Positions 55,767 to 64,000 of a stretch of DNA of 64,000 nt are shown piece after piece (the stretch's first letter is position 1; each line of letters starts with the position of its first letter). The notes beneath the pieces were generated by a model. The model worked only from the letters and a program-made list of their open reading frames with translations. It made no database searches and had not been told where the DNA came from. This DNA is from Candidatus Terasakiella magnetica (GTDB lineage Bacteria > Pseudomonadota > Alphaproteobacteria > Rhodospirillales > Terasakiellaceae), in NCBI RefSeq assembly GCF_900093605.1, contig NZ_FLYE01000001.1, positions 124,001-188,000 on the forward strand, in the 5' to 3' direction. The position numbers and the translations under genes were made by a program.

Positions 55767-56558
55767 ATGGAAAAAATCCCTGATATGAGCGAAATCCTTG
55801 CGCAAATGAACGAAAAGTTCATAGAGACAGCGCATGAAAAACTTACTCGCCTTAATGAAATACTCGAACTCATCGCAGCAATGAATGACACTGACTTCCA
55901 AATGGATAGTCAGATGGATAGTGCTGTATATGAAGAGTTTCACCGTGAAATTCATAGTCTCAAGGGCATGGGCGGGACATTCCAGATGCCGCTTGTGACA
56001 CAACTGTGCCACAGATTTGAAGATTATCTTGAGAATTCAACTCATCTTAGTTCTGAACAAGTTGATGATGCCTACAAATATGTGGATCGTCTTTCGGACT
56101 TAATTGAAAGTGATGAAGCGCAAGATACGTCCAAAGTGGATTACTGGTTAGGCAACCTCCCTCAGAAAGATACAAGCAAACCAGATTCTGTGAAAGATTC
56201 GTCAGCTCAAGTTCTCATTATTGGTAATAATGTCGAGCTTATCGCTGAAATAGCTCCTTCATTTGAAGAAAATGGCTTTTCTGTTTTATCGACGATTTCT
56301 GCATTTAAGGGTTATAAAACAGCAATACAAAAGAAACCGGAAATTATAGTTGTTTCACAAGAACTCGAGGAAATGGATGGGGCGGAACTCGTGCGTAGCC
56401 TTGACTCAATGCGCCAAATGTCAAAAGTGAAGATCGCGCTTATATGTCCAGATCGTCGTGCCGCTTTAAGCGAAAACTTGCAAGGCGTACATCTCTTGTC
56501 TGAAAAAAATGCTTCTATTGATGTTATGAATTTTATTGCAGTGGCGGTTACAGCTTAG
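55767..56558 (+). CDS. HPt domain fused to a degenerate receiver
   Basis: 263 residues. Residues 1-125 form an HPt four-helix bundle with phospho-acceptor His63 in 'REIHSLKGMGGTF'. After a Ser/Lys/Asp linker (about 132-147), residues 148-263 have the receiver pattern, but the key acids are gone. 'VLIIGNNVELIAEIA' replaces the usual 'VLIVDDxxxxR', and 'PEIIVVSQELEEMDGAELVR' puts Ser197 where the phospho-Asp belongs; 'KVKIALICPDRRAAL' and a terminal 'LLSEKNAS' stand for the later strands. So it is a pseudoreceiver that cannot be phosphorylated canonically. It lies between a two-component pair and a chemotaxis operon and could shuttle or sink phosphate for CheA or the sensor kinase. A 123-bp AT-rich gap follows. 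Confidence 0.85.
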   Translation: MEKIPDMSEILAQMNEKFIETAHEKLTRLNEILELIAAMNDTDFQMDSQMDSAVYEEFHREIHSLKGMGGTFQMPLVTQLCHRFEDYLENSTHLSSEQVDDAYKYVDRLSDLIESDEAQDTSKVDYWLGNLPQKDTSKPDSVKDSSAQVLIIGNNVELIAEIAPSFEENGFSVLSTISAFKGYKTAIQKKPEIIVVSQELEEMDGAELVRSLDSMRQMSKVKIALICPDRRAALSENLQGVHLLSEKNASIDVMNFIAVAVTA

Positions 56559-56667
56559 AAACTATTTTATTTTTCTAAATAGGCTGTTAGCATGTTTGTT
56601 AATAACAATTTGGTCACAGTGATAGTTTTAGAATTTTGTAAAAATATGACATGTGTCTATACGGGTC

Positions 56668-56674
56668 GAGGAAG
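56668..56674 (+). promoter_or_regulatory. strong ribosome site opening the chemotaxis operon
   Basis: GAGGAAG seven bases before the STAS gene's ATG. The preceding spacer 56559-56667 is AT-rich and holds a small palindrome TTGTTAATAACAA but no convincing promoter hexamers, so the operon promoter is not located. Confidence 0.5.
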
Positions 56675-56681
56675 AATTTAA

Positions 56682-56996
56682 ATGAGTGATACCTTTAGCA
56701 TAAAGGTTGAAAACGGGGTTGCGGGGCTTAGCCTTATACCGATACTTGATATGTCGGTAGCAGAAGAACTTCTGATGTCATTTAGAGAATGCACCACGCT
56801 CTCAAAAGATGTAACAATCGATAGCGAGGGTGTTGAACGTATTTCTACACCTTGTGTCCAGGTTATGTTGGCTGCATCAATTGATGTTGAAGCCAACGGT
56901 GGAAAATTTTCAATAAAGAATACCAGCTCAGGATTTGAACGTGGGATGCGTGATTTGGGCTTATCTGAATATCTAGATAATTGGAGTAAAAATTAA
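56682..56996 (+). CDS. STAS-domain protein of the chemotaxis operon
   Basis: 104 residues forming a single STAS domain (anti-sigma-factor-antagonist fold): 'AGLSLIPILDMSVAEELLMS', 'DVTIDSEGVERISTPCVQVM' and 'GGKFSIKNTSSGFERGMRDL'. Ser55/Thr56 in 'VERISTPC' sits at the usual phosphorylatable serine loop. STAS proteins commonly open alphaproteobacterial che operons of this order, but their role in taxis is unsettled. The stop overlaps the CheY start as TAATG, so synthesis of the two is coupled. No anti-sigma kinase partner is visible in the window, so a chemotaxis-array role is more likely than sigma control. Confidence 0.9.
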   Translation: MSDTFSIKVENGVAGLSLIPILDMSVAEELLMSFRECTTLSKDVTIDSEGVERISTPCVQVMLAASIDVEANGGKFSIKNTSSGFERGMRDLGLSEYLDNWSKN

Positions 56997-57361
56997 TGGG
57001 ATTGCGTGTTTTAGCTGTCGATGATTCCAAAACCATGCGTGATATGGTGGGTTTCACATTAAGAAACGCAGGGCATGATGTTATTGAAGCCGGTGACGGT
57101 GAAGATGCATTGGCTAAATTGGGAAATGATCGTGTTGATTTAATCATCACGGATGTGAATATGCCACGTATGGACGGCATTACACTGATCAAAAACCTAC
57201 GTGCCAATGATGTTCATAAGTCGACACCAATATTGGTTTTGACGACTGAATCTGATAGCTCGAAGAAGAACGAAGGTCGTGCTGCGGGCGCGACAGGGTG
57301 GATTGTTAAACCTTTCAGCCCAGACAAGCTTCTTCAAGTTGTTTCTAAAGTTTGCCCATAA
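56996..57361 (+). CDS. cheY: CheY chemotaxis response regulator
   Basis: 121 residues, a lone receiver domain with no output domain. The acidic pair Asp9-Asp10 ('VLAVDDSKTMRDMV'), phospho-acceptor Asp53 ('DLIITDVNMPRMDG'), Thr in 'ILVLTTESDS' and Lys in 'GWIVKPFSP' are all present, so it should take phosphate from CheA and signal to the motor or another target. It is coupled to the STAS gene by a one-base stop/start overlap and followed 27 bp later by cheA. More than one CheY is usual in such genomes, so motor control by this copy is not proven. Confidence 0.94.
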   Translation: MGLRVLAVDDSKTMRDMVGFTLRNAGHDVIEAGDGEDALAKLGNDRVDLIITDVNMPRMDGITLIKNLRANDVHKSTPILVLTTESDSSKKNEGRAAGATGWIVKPFSPDKLLQVVSKVCP

Positions 57362-57388
57362 TCTATCGTTGAGAAAGGTACGTGAACA

Positions 57389-59764
57389 GTGCCTCAAGAT
57401 TTTGACCTAAGTCAGTTTAAAGCGACATATTTTGAAGAATGTCAGGATCTTCTGTCAGCCGCAGAAGAGTACCTTGGTGTTTTGCAAGCAGAATTATCCG
57501 ATGTCGATGTTGAAACATTACATGCGATTTTTCGGTGCGTGCACTCTATCAAAGGGGGCGCGGGCGCCTTTAATTTTACTGACCTTGTAAGTTTTTCACA
57601 TATCTTTGAGACGATGTTAGACAAGCTACGTGAAGGTAAGCTTGAACTAACTGAAGAAATGGCAGAGTGCTTGATCTCTGCAAATGACGTTCTGGCCCGA
57701 CTTGTACAGATGGCACAGGACGATGAAGAGGTTGAAGCCTCAATCTGGAAAGCTGTCGCTGACGACCTTGAAGCCTATACCAATGGTAAGCCGATCCCGT
57801 CAAAATCGGGGGAAACTGCGCAGGCTTCTACTTCAGTTCCCTCAGACGATTATAACAAGACGTCTGAAGAAGAAGATGAACAGGGGTGGGGGTTATTTCT
57901 TGATGATATTGGTTCCACAGCAACGGGCAAAGTTGAAATAAATGAGCCGCTCAGTGATGAAGAACAGGGCTGGGGCCTTTTTGATGACGATGATGAAGTA
58001 GCAGAACCAGTTCAGGCAGAACAGCCAACTGATACGACGCTTCCGCTTTACAGTATTTGCTTTATTCCAGAAGCCCATCTTCTCCAGTTTGCCAATGAGC
58101 CATTATTATTGGCGCGTGAACTTGGAACCTTGGGTGAATGTAGAGCAAAAGTTGATATTTCACGCCTGCCAAAACTAGTTAATATTTCGCCTGATGTGGC
58201 ATATTTAAGCTGGGTTTTTGAGTTACGTACAGATAAATCCCTTGATGACATTCACGAAGTTTTCGAATTTGTTGTTGATGACTGTAAATTAGAGATCAAA
58301 GAAATTTCCAAGAGCGAAATTTCTCAAGACACAGCCCCTAAAGCGACTGCAGCTGTTGAAGAACCTGTTCAAAAGACTGAGGTAAAGGCCGAACAGCCGA
58401 CACCAAAACCTGTTAAAGAAGAACCTGCTCCTGCACAGATTGCACCACCACCTGTGCCCAAGCCGACAAAGAAAGAGCTTACTGAGAAGAAAGCCAAACC
58501 CAATAGCGGGGCTGGCGGTTCAGCACCAGCTGCACAAAAAGTATCATCTATCCGTGTTGAACTTGATCGTGTTGATAAGCTTGTCAATATGGTGGGGGAG
58601 CTTGTCATTACACAGGCCATGCTTAAGCAACAATCAGAAGACCTTGCAAATAATGCTGGTCAGGTGATGTCACAGGGCTTTGAAGACCTCAGTGCGCATA
58701 CGCGTGAGTTGCAAGAAAGCGTTATGGCTATTCGCATGCAGCCTGTGAAATCTGTTTTTGCCAGAATGCCACGACTGGTGCGTGAACTTTCAACAAAACT
58801 AAATAAGAAAATTGACCTGATTACCTCTGGTGAAATGACCGAAGTTGATAAAACGGTTATTGAACAGTTGATGGACCCGCTTACGCACATGATCCGAAAT
58901 TCGGTTGATCATGGGATTGAGACGAAAGAACAAAGGCAGGAAAGCGGTAAAAAAGAACGTGCAACAATTCATTTAAGTGCAGAACACCGCAGTGGACGTA
59001 TCCAGATTGATATCAGTGATGACGGACGCGGTATCAACCGCGAGCGTGTGGTTGCCAAAGCCATTGAAAAAGGTGTCATTGAAGAAGATCACGACCTTGA
59101 TGATGAAGAAATTGATAACCTGATCTTTGCCCCTGGTTTTTCCACGGCTGATGAGATCAGTGATGTTTCGGGCCGTGGTGTTGGTATGGATGTGGTGCGC
59201 CGTAATATCGTCAATCTTGGCGGGCGGATCTCTGTTTATTCAACACCGGGTGAAGGTACGCGTTTTTCCATGTCATTGCCGCTGACCCTCGCTGTTCTTG
59301 ATGGCATGATTGTTAAATGCGGTACTGAGAAATATATCATTCCACTCACCGCGATTATTGAAAGCATCCATCCTGTTGAGGAAGAGTTAAAAGTTCTTGT
59401 AAATGGCGGTGTGCTTGCTTCTGTTCGTGGTGAATATATTCGTATTGTGAACCTGTATCGCCTCTTTAATGTCAAAGATGCCGTTACGGACCCGGCGGAA
59501 GCCTTGGTCGTGATTGTTGAAACAGAACGTTACGGTAATGTAGGCATTATGGTTGACGAACTGTTGGGGCAACAACAAGTCGTCATCAAAAGCTTAGAAG
59601 ATAATTATGATCCAATTTCTGGGATTTCAGCAGCAACCATTATGGGTAATGGCAAGGTCGCTTTAATTTTGGATGTTGATGGATTAGCAGAAATGGAACA
59701 TGGCGCAGAGAAGCGTCGCAAATTTGGTAACCTGAAACAGCAGGTCCTTTTGACTGGAGAGTAA
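57389..59764 (+). CDS. cheA: chemotaxis histidine kinase CheA
   Basis: 791 residues from GTG 57389 (GAGAAAGG upstream). P1 HPt domain with phospho-acceptor His52 ('RCVHSIKGGAGAF'). A linker follows with two copies of EQGWGLF plus acidic residues (Gln165 and Gln193, 28 apart). Next is a P2-like domain at about 215-305 ('FIPEAHLLQFANEPLLLARE'), a Pro/Lys-rich linker, P3 dimerisation ('SSIRVELDRVDKLVNMVGEL'), P4 ATPase ('HMIRNSVDHGIE', 'DDGRGIN', 'GRGVGMDVVRRNI') and a P5 CheW-like C-terminus. All catalytic boxes are intact. It autophosphorylates under receptor control and passes phosphate to CheY and possibly to the HPt/receiver proteins nearby. cheW starts four bases after its stop. Confidence 0.96.
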   Translation: MPQDFDLSQFKATYFEECQDLLSAAEEYLGVLQAELSDVDVETLHAIFRCVHSIKGGAGAFNFTDLVSFSHIFETMLDKLREGKLELTEEMAECLISANDVLARLVQMAQDDEEVEASIWKAVADDLEAYTNGKPIPSKSGETAQASTSVPSDDYNKTSEEEDEQGWGLFLDDIGSTATGKVEINEPLSDEEQGWGLFDDDDEVAEPVQAEQPTDTTLPLYSICFIPEAHLLQFANEPLLLARELGTLGECRAKVDISRLPKLVNISPDVAYLSWVFELRTDKSLDDIHEVFEFVVDDCKLEIKEISKSEISQDTAPKATAAVEEPVQKTEVKAEQPTPKPVKEEPAPAQIAPPPVPKPTKKELTEKKAKPNSGAGGSAPAAQKVSSIRVELDRVDKLVNMVGELVITQAMLKQQSEDLANNAGQVMSQGFEDLSAHTRELQESVMAIRMQPVKSVFARMPRLVRELSTKLNKKIDLITSGEMTEVDKTVIEQLMDPLTHMIRNSVDHGIETKEQRQESGKKERATIHLSAEHRSGRIQIDISDDGRGINRERVVAKAIEKGVIEEDHDLDDEEIDNLIFAPGFSTADEISDVSGRGVGMDVVRRNIVNLGGRISVYSTPGEGTRFSMSLPLTLAVLDGMIVKCGTEKYIIPLTAIIESIHPVEEELKVLVNGGVLASVRGEYIRIVNLYRLFNVKDAVTDPAEALVVIVETERYGNVGIMVDELLGQQQVVIKSLEDNYDPISGISAATIMGNGKVALILDVDGLAEMEHGAEKRRKFGNLKQQVLLTGE

Positions 59765-59768
59765 ACAC

Positions 59769-60308
59769 ATGGCATCGACTGACAATAACCTCATGCCCAG
59801 TGTACATGAAAATGGTGAGCTTCAAAATGCGGGTGAGGAAGTGAACCAATTCATTACCTTTACCATTGGTGAGGAAGAATACGGCGTCGACATTATGGCT
59901 GTTCGTGAGATCAAAGCCTGGACAGAGACAACGCATCTTCCAAATACACCTGAATTCATGCGTGGTGTGTTGAACTTACGTGGTTTGATCGTGCCTATTT
60001 TTGATTTGCGATGTCGTTTTGGTATGGGCCTAACTGAGGCGACCAAAATGCATGTGGTTGTCATTGTTCAGGTTCAAAACCGTATGGTTGGTATTTTGGT
60101 GGATACTGTTTCAGATATTATCAGTATTTCACAAGGTGATATTCAAGAAGTTCCTAAAATGGATCGTAATATTGACGATGAATATCTCAGCGGTCTGGTT
60201 ACCGTTAAAACACGAATGGTCGCGTTGCTTGATGTTGACCTGCTTTTCAACCCACAAGCAATTGAAACCGGAATCGCATTAGGCGAAGCTGCAGTAGGGG
60301 ATAAATAA
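59769..60308 (+). CDS. cheW: chemotaxis coupling protein CheW
   Basis: 179 residues. A single CheW SH3-like double barrel ('[20 protein letters not shown]', '[20 protein letters not shown]', '[15 protein letters not shown]') after a 25-residue polar N-terminal extension. '[13 protein letters not shown]' is the conserved receptor/CheA-binding segment. It bridges the chemoreceptor to CheA P5. It is packed between cheA (4 bp) and the receptor gene (1 bp), so stoichiometric translation is likely. Confidence 0.95.
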   Translation: MASTDNNLMPSVHENGELQNAGEEVNQFITFTIGEEEYGVDIMAVREIKAWTETTHLPNTPEFMRGVLNLRGLIVPIFDLRCRFGMGLTEATKMHVVVIVQVQNRMVGILVDTVSDIISISQGDIQEVPKMDRNIDDEYLSGLVTVKTRMVALLDVDLLFNPQAIETGIALGEAAVGDK

Positions 60309-60309
60309 A

Positions 60310-63300
60310 ATGAGTGAAGAAATGACCCAAAATAAATCCTTTTGGCAATTATCGCGAAAAATTCCACTGTTTATTACCGCTTCTGCGGCTGTCAGTGCTT
60401 TGTTGATTGCCTTTTTTGCGATTATTCAGTTTGAAAATGTTGAGGAAGAGAATTTAAAAGGCAACTTTGAAACTCTGACAAAACAAAGAGCTGCTGAATT
60501 AACGGATTATTTCAAAACCATTTCCGATGACCTGAGCATTGTTGCCGATGCACCGATGACGAAAAAAGCACAGCTTTCTTTCTCTCGTGCATGGAATATG
60601 TATGACGGTGACCCAAAAGCTGAGCTTAAACGCCTTTTCATTACTGAAAACGCTTATCCGATGGGTGAAAAACACAAACTCAATATTGCTGATGGTGATA
60701 AATCTGCCTATGGGCAGGTCCATAAGGCCTATCACCCTTGGTATCGCAAGTTTCTGGAACAACGTGGTTATTACGATATCTTTATGATCGATACAAAAGG
60801 TAACCTTGTTTATTCTGTCTTTAAAGAGCTTGATTACGCTACAAACTTGAATTCAGGCCAGTGGAAAAACACTGATCTTGCCAATACGTTTCGTTCTGCT
60901 TTGAAGTTGGGTGAAGGTGAACAAACTTTCTATGACTTTAAGCCCTATAAGCCAAGTAATGATGCACCTGCGAGCTTTATCGGTCAGCCGATTGTCGTTG
61001 ATGGTGAAACAAAAGGTGTTTTGATTTTCCAAATGCCGATTGATCGCATCAATGCCTTGATTGCCAAAGAAACGAATTTGGGCGCAACAGGTGAGGTCAT
61101 CCTTGTTGGTGAAGACCGCCTTGCACGCAACCAATCTCCTATTATTGATAAACCGACAGTCTTAAAACGTCCTGTTGATGGGGCATATGTTCGCAAAGCC
61201 CTTGAAGGTAAATCCGGTTTGATGGTCGCTGACCTAGCTGATTGGGGCGAAGATGAAGCGGCACACCCTCATTTTGTAGGTTATGCACCATTTGATTTTA
61301 AAGGAGCGAAATACGCAGTTGTTGTCATGCAGGAGGAAGAAGAAGCTTTTGCCTTTATTGATGACATCAGAAACACAGTCCTGCTTATTCTTATCGTTAT
61401 TATCGTCGGTGTGGTTGTTGTTGGCATCTTCTTGGGCCGCAGTATTGCTCAACCAATTTCAGCACTAACTGACCTCGTAAATGAACTCGCTGCTGGTCGT
61501 GTAAAATCTGTCCAAATGCAAGAACGTGGTGACGAGCTTGGTGAGATGGCACGTTCACTTAATCAGATTTATTCTTTAAGTGTTGAAAATAAGAGCATTC
61601 GTGCCGCATTAGATAATGCAACAACCTGTATTATGGTTGCCAATACAGATCGTGAAATCGTCTATATGAACCCGGCGGTTGAAGAAATGCTGCGTGTTGC
61701 AGAAGCTGATATTAAAGAAGCATTGCCGCATTTCGATGCCAATAACGTTTTGGGACAAAATATTGATATCTATCATAAGAACCCACAACATCAGGCGGAT
61801 GTCCTTGCTAAATTATCAGGAACACACACAACTCGTTTGACGTTGGGTGTGCGTAGTTTTGATTTGACAGCTGCCCCAGTTACGGATGATGAAGGTAATC
61901 GTTTGGGCAGTGTTGTTGAATGGAACGACCTTACGGACCTCTTGTCTCGTCAAGAGGCTGAGAAAGCTGTTGCTGAAGAAAATTACCGCATTCGTGCCGC
62001 ATTGGATAATGCAACAACCTGTATCATGGTTGCAGATTCAGATCGCAAAGTCGTTTATATGAACCCTGCGGTTCAACATATGTTTGATGTTGCCGAAAAT
62101 GATATTAAACAACGTCTTCCACATTTTGATGCGCATAATGTTTTGGGCCAATCTATTGATATTTATCACAAGAACCCACAACATCAGGCAGATTTGCTGG
62201 CGAAGCTTGAGAATATCCATAAAACACGCATGGTCATGGGGCAACGTACCTTTGATTTAACGGCTGCGCCGGTTAAAGACCAAGAAGGTAAGCGTCTGGG
62301 TAGTGTGGTTGAGTGGAAAGACATCACTGCTGAACTGCATGTTCAAGAAGAAGTTGATAATGTGGTGCGCGCCGTTGTGAATGGTGACTTTACACAGAGT
62401 ATTTCACTTGATGGCAAAGAAGGCTTTATGGAAGCCCTTGGTCAAAGCATCAATGCCTTGAATGATACGGTTAGTGATGTATTTGGTGAAATCGCGGAGT
62501 CGCTTTCATCACTTGCAAAAGGTGATTTGCAATATCAGATCACGAAAGATTACTCAGGTACTTACGAGACCTTGAAACAGGATACAAATCAGACCTCTAC
62601 ACGCCTAAAAGGTATCGTAGGTGATATTCTGGTTTCCTCTAATGAGATCACAAGTGCTTCGAAAGAAATTTCTTCAGGCTCAATTGATCTTTCTCAACGC
62701 ACAGAGACGCAAGCTTCCAGCCTTGAAGAGACAGCGGCTTCTATGGAGCAGATGTCAACAACGGTTAAGCAAAATGCAGATAACGCTCAACAAGCCAATG
62801 TGCTTGCCATTAAGGCACGCGATGTGGCTGAAGAAGGCGGCTCTGTTGTTGAACAAGCCGTTGAAGCCATGTCTTCAATTGAAGGATCCTCGCAGAAGGT
62901 CTCGGATATTATCGGGGTGATTGATGAAATTGCTTTCCAAACCAACTTGTTGGCCTTGAACGCAGCTGTTGAAGCTGCGCGGGCTGGTGATGCTGGTAAA
63001 GGCTTTGCGGTTGTTGCCTCTGAGGTGAGAACGCTTGCTCAACGTAGTAGTGAAGCTGCCAAAGATATCAAGAGCCTCATTCTTGATAGTAATCAGCAGG
63101 TCCGCGAAGGTGTGAAACTTGTTGGTGAAACAGGTGGATCGCTTGAAAATATCGTAGACAGCATTAAACGTGTTGCTGATATCGTATCTGAGATTGCGGC
63201 AGCCAGCCAAGAACAGGCTTCTGGCGTTGGTGAAATCAATGCTGCGATTACCCAGATGGATGAAATGACCCAGCAAAATGCGGCATTGGTTGAAGAAAGT

Positions 63301-63588
63301 TCTGCAAGTGCGCGTTCACTTGAAGAACAGTCTGAAAAAATGATGCAGCTGATGTCTTATTTCGATATCGGGAAAGATAAAATCAATATTGCAACGCCAG
63401 TTTCTGCAATTGAGGCGCCACAGCCACAAGCAATTGCACAAATACCACAAAGCAGTATTGAAACAGATGTAGATGATTTTGAAGACGATTTTGATGATTA
63501 CGCTCCAGAAGATTCAGGATCTGTTTCAAATGATGCTCCACGTGCAGGGGCAGATGTAAAGGCAGATGCTGATTGGGAAGAGTTTTAA
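60310..63588 (+). CDS. methyl-accepting chemotaxis protein with Cache sensor and duplicated PAS domain
   Basis: 1,092 residues. TM1 about 15-37; periplasmic double-Cache-like sensor about 38-350 ('[20 protein letters not shown]', '[20 protein letters not shown]'); TM2 about 355-380; HAMP to about 428; two near-identical PAS domains at 430-545 and 561-676; further HAMP-like segments 690-770; MCP signalling hairpin about 780-1030 with tip '[20 protein letters not shown]'. The acidic flexible tail ends in DWEEF, an aromatic pentapeptide of the kind that docks CheR/CheB. It senses both outside the cell (Cache) and inside (PAS, possibly redox or energy). It is encoded one base after cheW and 12 before cheR. 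Confidence 0.95.
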   Translation: MSEEMTQNKSFWQLSRKIPLFITASAAVSALLIAFFAIIQFENVEEENLKGNFETLTKQRAAELTDYFKTISDDLSIVADAPMTKKAQLSFSRAWNMYDGDPKAELKRLFITENAYPMGEKHKLNIADGDKSAYGQVHKAYHPWYRKFLEQRGYYDIFMIDTKGNLVYSVFKELDYATNLNSGQWKNTDLANTFRSALKLGEGEQTFYDFKPYKPSNDAPASFIGQPIVVDGETKGVLIFQMPIDRINALIAKETNLGATGEVILVGEDRLARNQSPIIDKPTVLKRPVDGAYVRKALEGKSGLMVADLADWGEDEAAHPHFVGYAPFDFKGAKYAVVVMQEEEEAFAFIDDIRNTVLLILIVIIVGVVVVGIFLGRSIAQPISALTDLVNELAAGRVKSVQMQERGDELGEMARSLNQIYSLSVENKSIRAALDNATTCIMVANTDREIVYMNPAVEEMLRVAEADIKEALPHFDANNVLGQNIDIYHKNPQHQADVLAKLSGTHTTRLTLGVRSFDLTAAPVTDDEGNRLGSVVEWNDLTDLLSRQEAEKAVAEENYRIRAALDNATTCIMVADSDRKVVYMNPAVQHMFDVAENDIKQRLPHFDAHNVLGQSIDIYHKNPQHQADLLAKLENIHKTRMVMGQRTFDLTAAPVKDQEGKRLGSVVEWKDITAELHVQEEVDNVVRAVVNGDFTQSISLDGKEGFMEALGQSINALNDTVSDVFGEIAESLSSLAKGDLQYQITKDYSGTYETLKQDTNQTSTRLKGIVGDILVSSNEITSASKEISSGSIDLSQRTETQASSLEETAASMEQMSTTVKQNADNAQQANVLAIKARDVAEEGGSVVEQAVEAMSSIEGSSQKVSDIIGVIDEIAFQTNLLALNAAVEAARAGDAGKGFAVVASEVRTLAQRSSEAAKDIKSLILDSNQQVREGVKLVGETGGSLENIVDSIKRVADIVSEIAAASQEQASGVGEINAAITQMDEMTQQNAALVEESSASARSLEEQSEKMMQLMSYFDIGKDKINIATPVSAIEAPQPQAIAQIPQSSIETDVDDFEDDFDDYAPEDSGSVSNDAPRAGADVKADADWEEF

Positions 63589-63600
63589 GGGTTCTTTTCA

Positions 63601-64000
63601 ATGATTGATAAGAAGATAAAGTTGGTGAAAAAATCGAAAGGGGACACTGTGACAAATGCAAAACCAAAAGTTCGTTTTGTCATGAAACCGCGTGAGCAAT
63701 CACGTGAGTTCCCTTTTTCTGATAGTGACTTTGCCACTTTATCTGACCTTATTCACATGCGGACCGGCATTATCATGAAAGAGCATAAGAAGAATATGGT
63801 CTATAGCCGTTTGGCCAGACGTCTTCGTGCCCTTAATATCCAGTCATTTTCAGACTATTTGCATTACCTTGCAGGCTCTAAGGGTGATCAGGAAATTGGT
63901 TATCTTATCAATGCAATTACAACGAACCTGACAAAGTTTTTCCGCGAAAATCACCATTTCGAACATTTAGAAAATCAGGTTTTCCCAGAAGCTATTCATA
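63601..64000 (+). CDS. cheR: chemoreceptor methyltransferase CheR (3' end outside window)
   Basis: 133 codons visible. 'FATLSDLIHMRTGIIMKEHK', 'MVYSRLARRLRALNIQSFSD' and 'LINAITTNLTKFFRENHHFE' are the CheR N-terminal helical domain and the start of the SAM-dependent methyltransferase domain ('NLTxFFRE' is diagnostic). It methylates receptor glutamates. Two starts are possible: ATG 63601, with AAGGG ten bases before, or in-frame GTG 63649, with AAAGGGG five bases before. The GTG form has the better ribosome site and removes a lysine-rich, poorly conserved extension of 16 residues. Confidence 0.95.
   Translation, partial: MIDKKIKLVKKSKGDTVTNAKPKVRFVMKPREQSREFPFSDSDFATLSDLIHMRTGIIMKEHKKNMVYSRLARRLRALNIQSFSDYLHYLAGSKGDQEIGYLINAITTNLTKFFRENHHFEHLENQVFPEAIH

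Overview
The window looks like a chromosomal segment of an alphaproteobacterium, probably a marine Rhodospirillales-type organism (Terasakiella/Thalassospira-like). This is judged only from moderate GC, the gene set and the style of the chemotaxis proteins, so the genus is a guess. I saw no tRNA, rRNA, insertion sequence, CRISPR array or phage gene.

Left end (1-3796): a divergent pair of units. On the minus strand are a flavin monooxygenase (cut by the window edge) and a VOC-family protein, probably an aromatic-catabolism operon. They face a MarR regulator on the plus strand. A 35-bp inverted repeat overlaps the predicted promoter of the minus-strand operon. A single-chain L-serine dehydratase follows the MarR gene.

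Centre (4248-48371): one uninterrupted reading frame of 14,707 codons fills 69% of the window. It encodes a giant, apparently cysteine-free, type I-secreted surface protein. The order is: BapA-prefix/FecR-like N-terminus; about 2,600 residues of Ala-rich predicted coiled coil; then about 11,700 residues of beta modules (cadherin/Ig-like linkers, seven LamG-like domains, RTX calcium-binding blocks); and a serralysin-like C-terminus. Reading the repeats by eye gives fourteen blocks of exactly seven repeats, each reading as a seven-bladed beta-propeller. Eleven belong to one 'DGG-[FY]-hh-x-W' repeat family that I cannot match to a named family; the others are one FG-GAP/VCBS, one EAR/EPTP and one TolB/PD40-type propeller. 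Five copies of the RTX-plus-M10-type end module occur, four of them internal, which suggests growth by repeated fusion or duplication. No type I exporter or LapG/LapD-like processing gene lies in the window. This protein is the best candidate here for an undescribed system.

Middle right (48380-53366): a 13-bp-stem terminator separates the giant gene from convergent thiI (4-thiouridine tRNA synthesis). Then come rimO (S12 methylthiolation), a fumarylacetoacetate-hydrolase-family enzyme, a small acidic protein translationally coupled to an alpha/beta hydrolase, and a perfect terminator-like hairpin in that hydrolase's leader.

Right end (53691-64000): a signalling island on the plus strand. A Cache-domain NarL-type histidine kinase overlaps its LuxR-type response regulator. 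Then come an HPt-pseudoreceiver protein and a tight chemotaxis operon: STAS protein, CheY, CheA, CheW, a 1,092-residue chemoreceptor with a duplicated PAS domain and a C-terminal DWEEF CheR-docking peptide, and CheR (cut by the window edge). The genes probably feed one taxis/signalling array, with the STAS and HPt-pseudoreceiver proteins as accessory phosphorelay parts.
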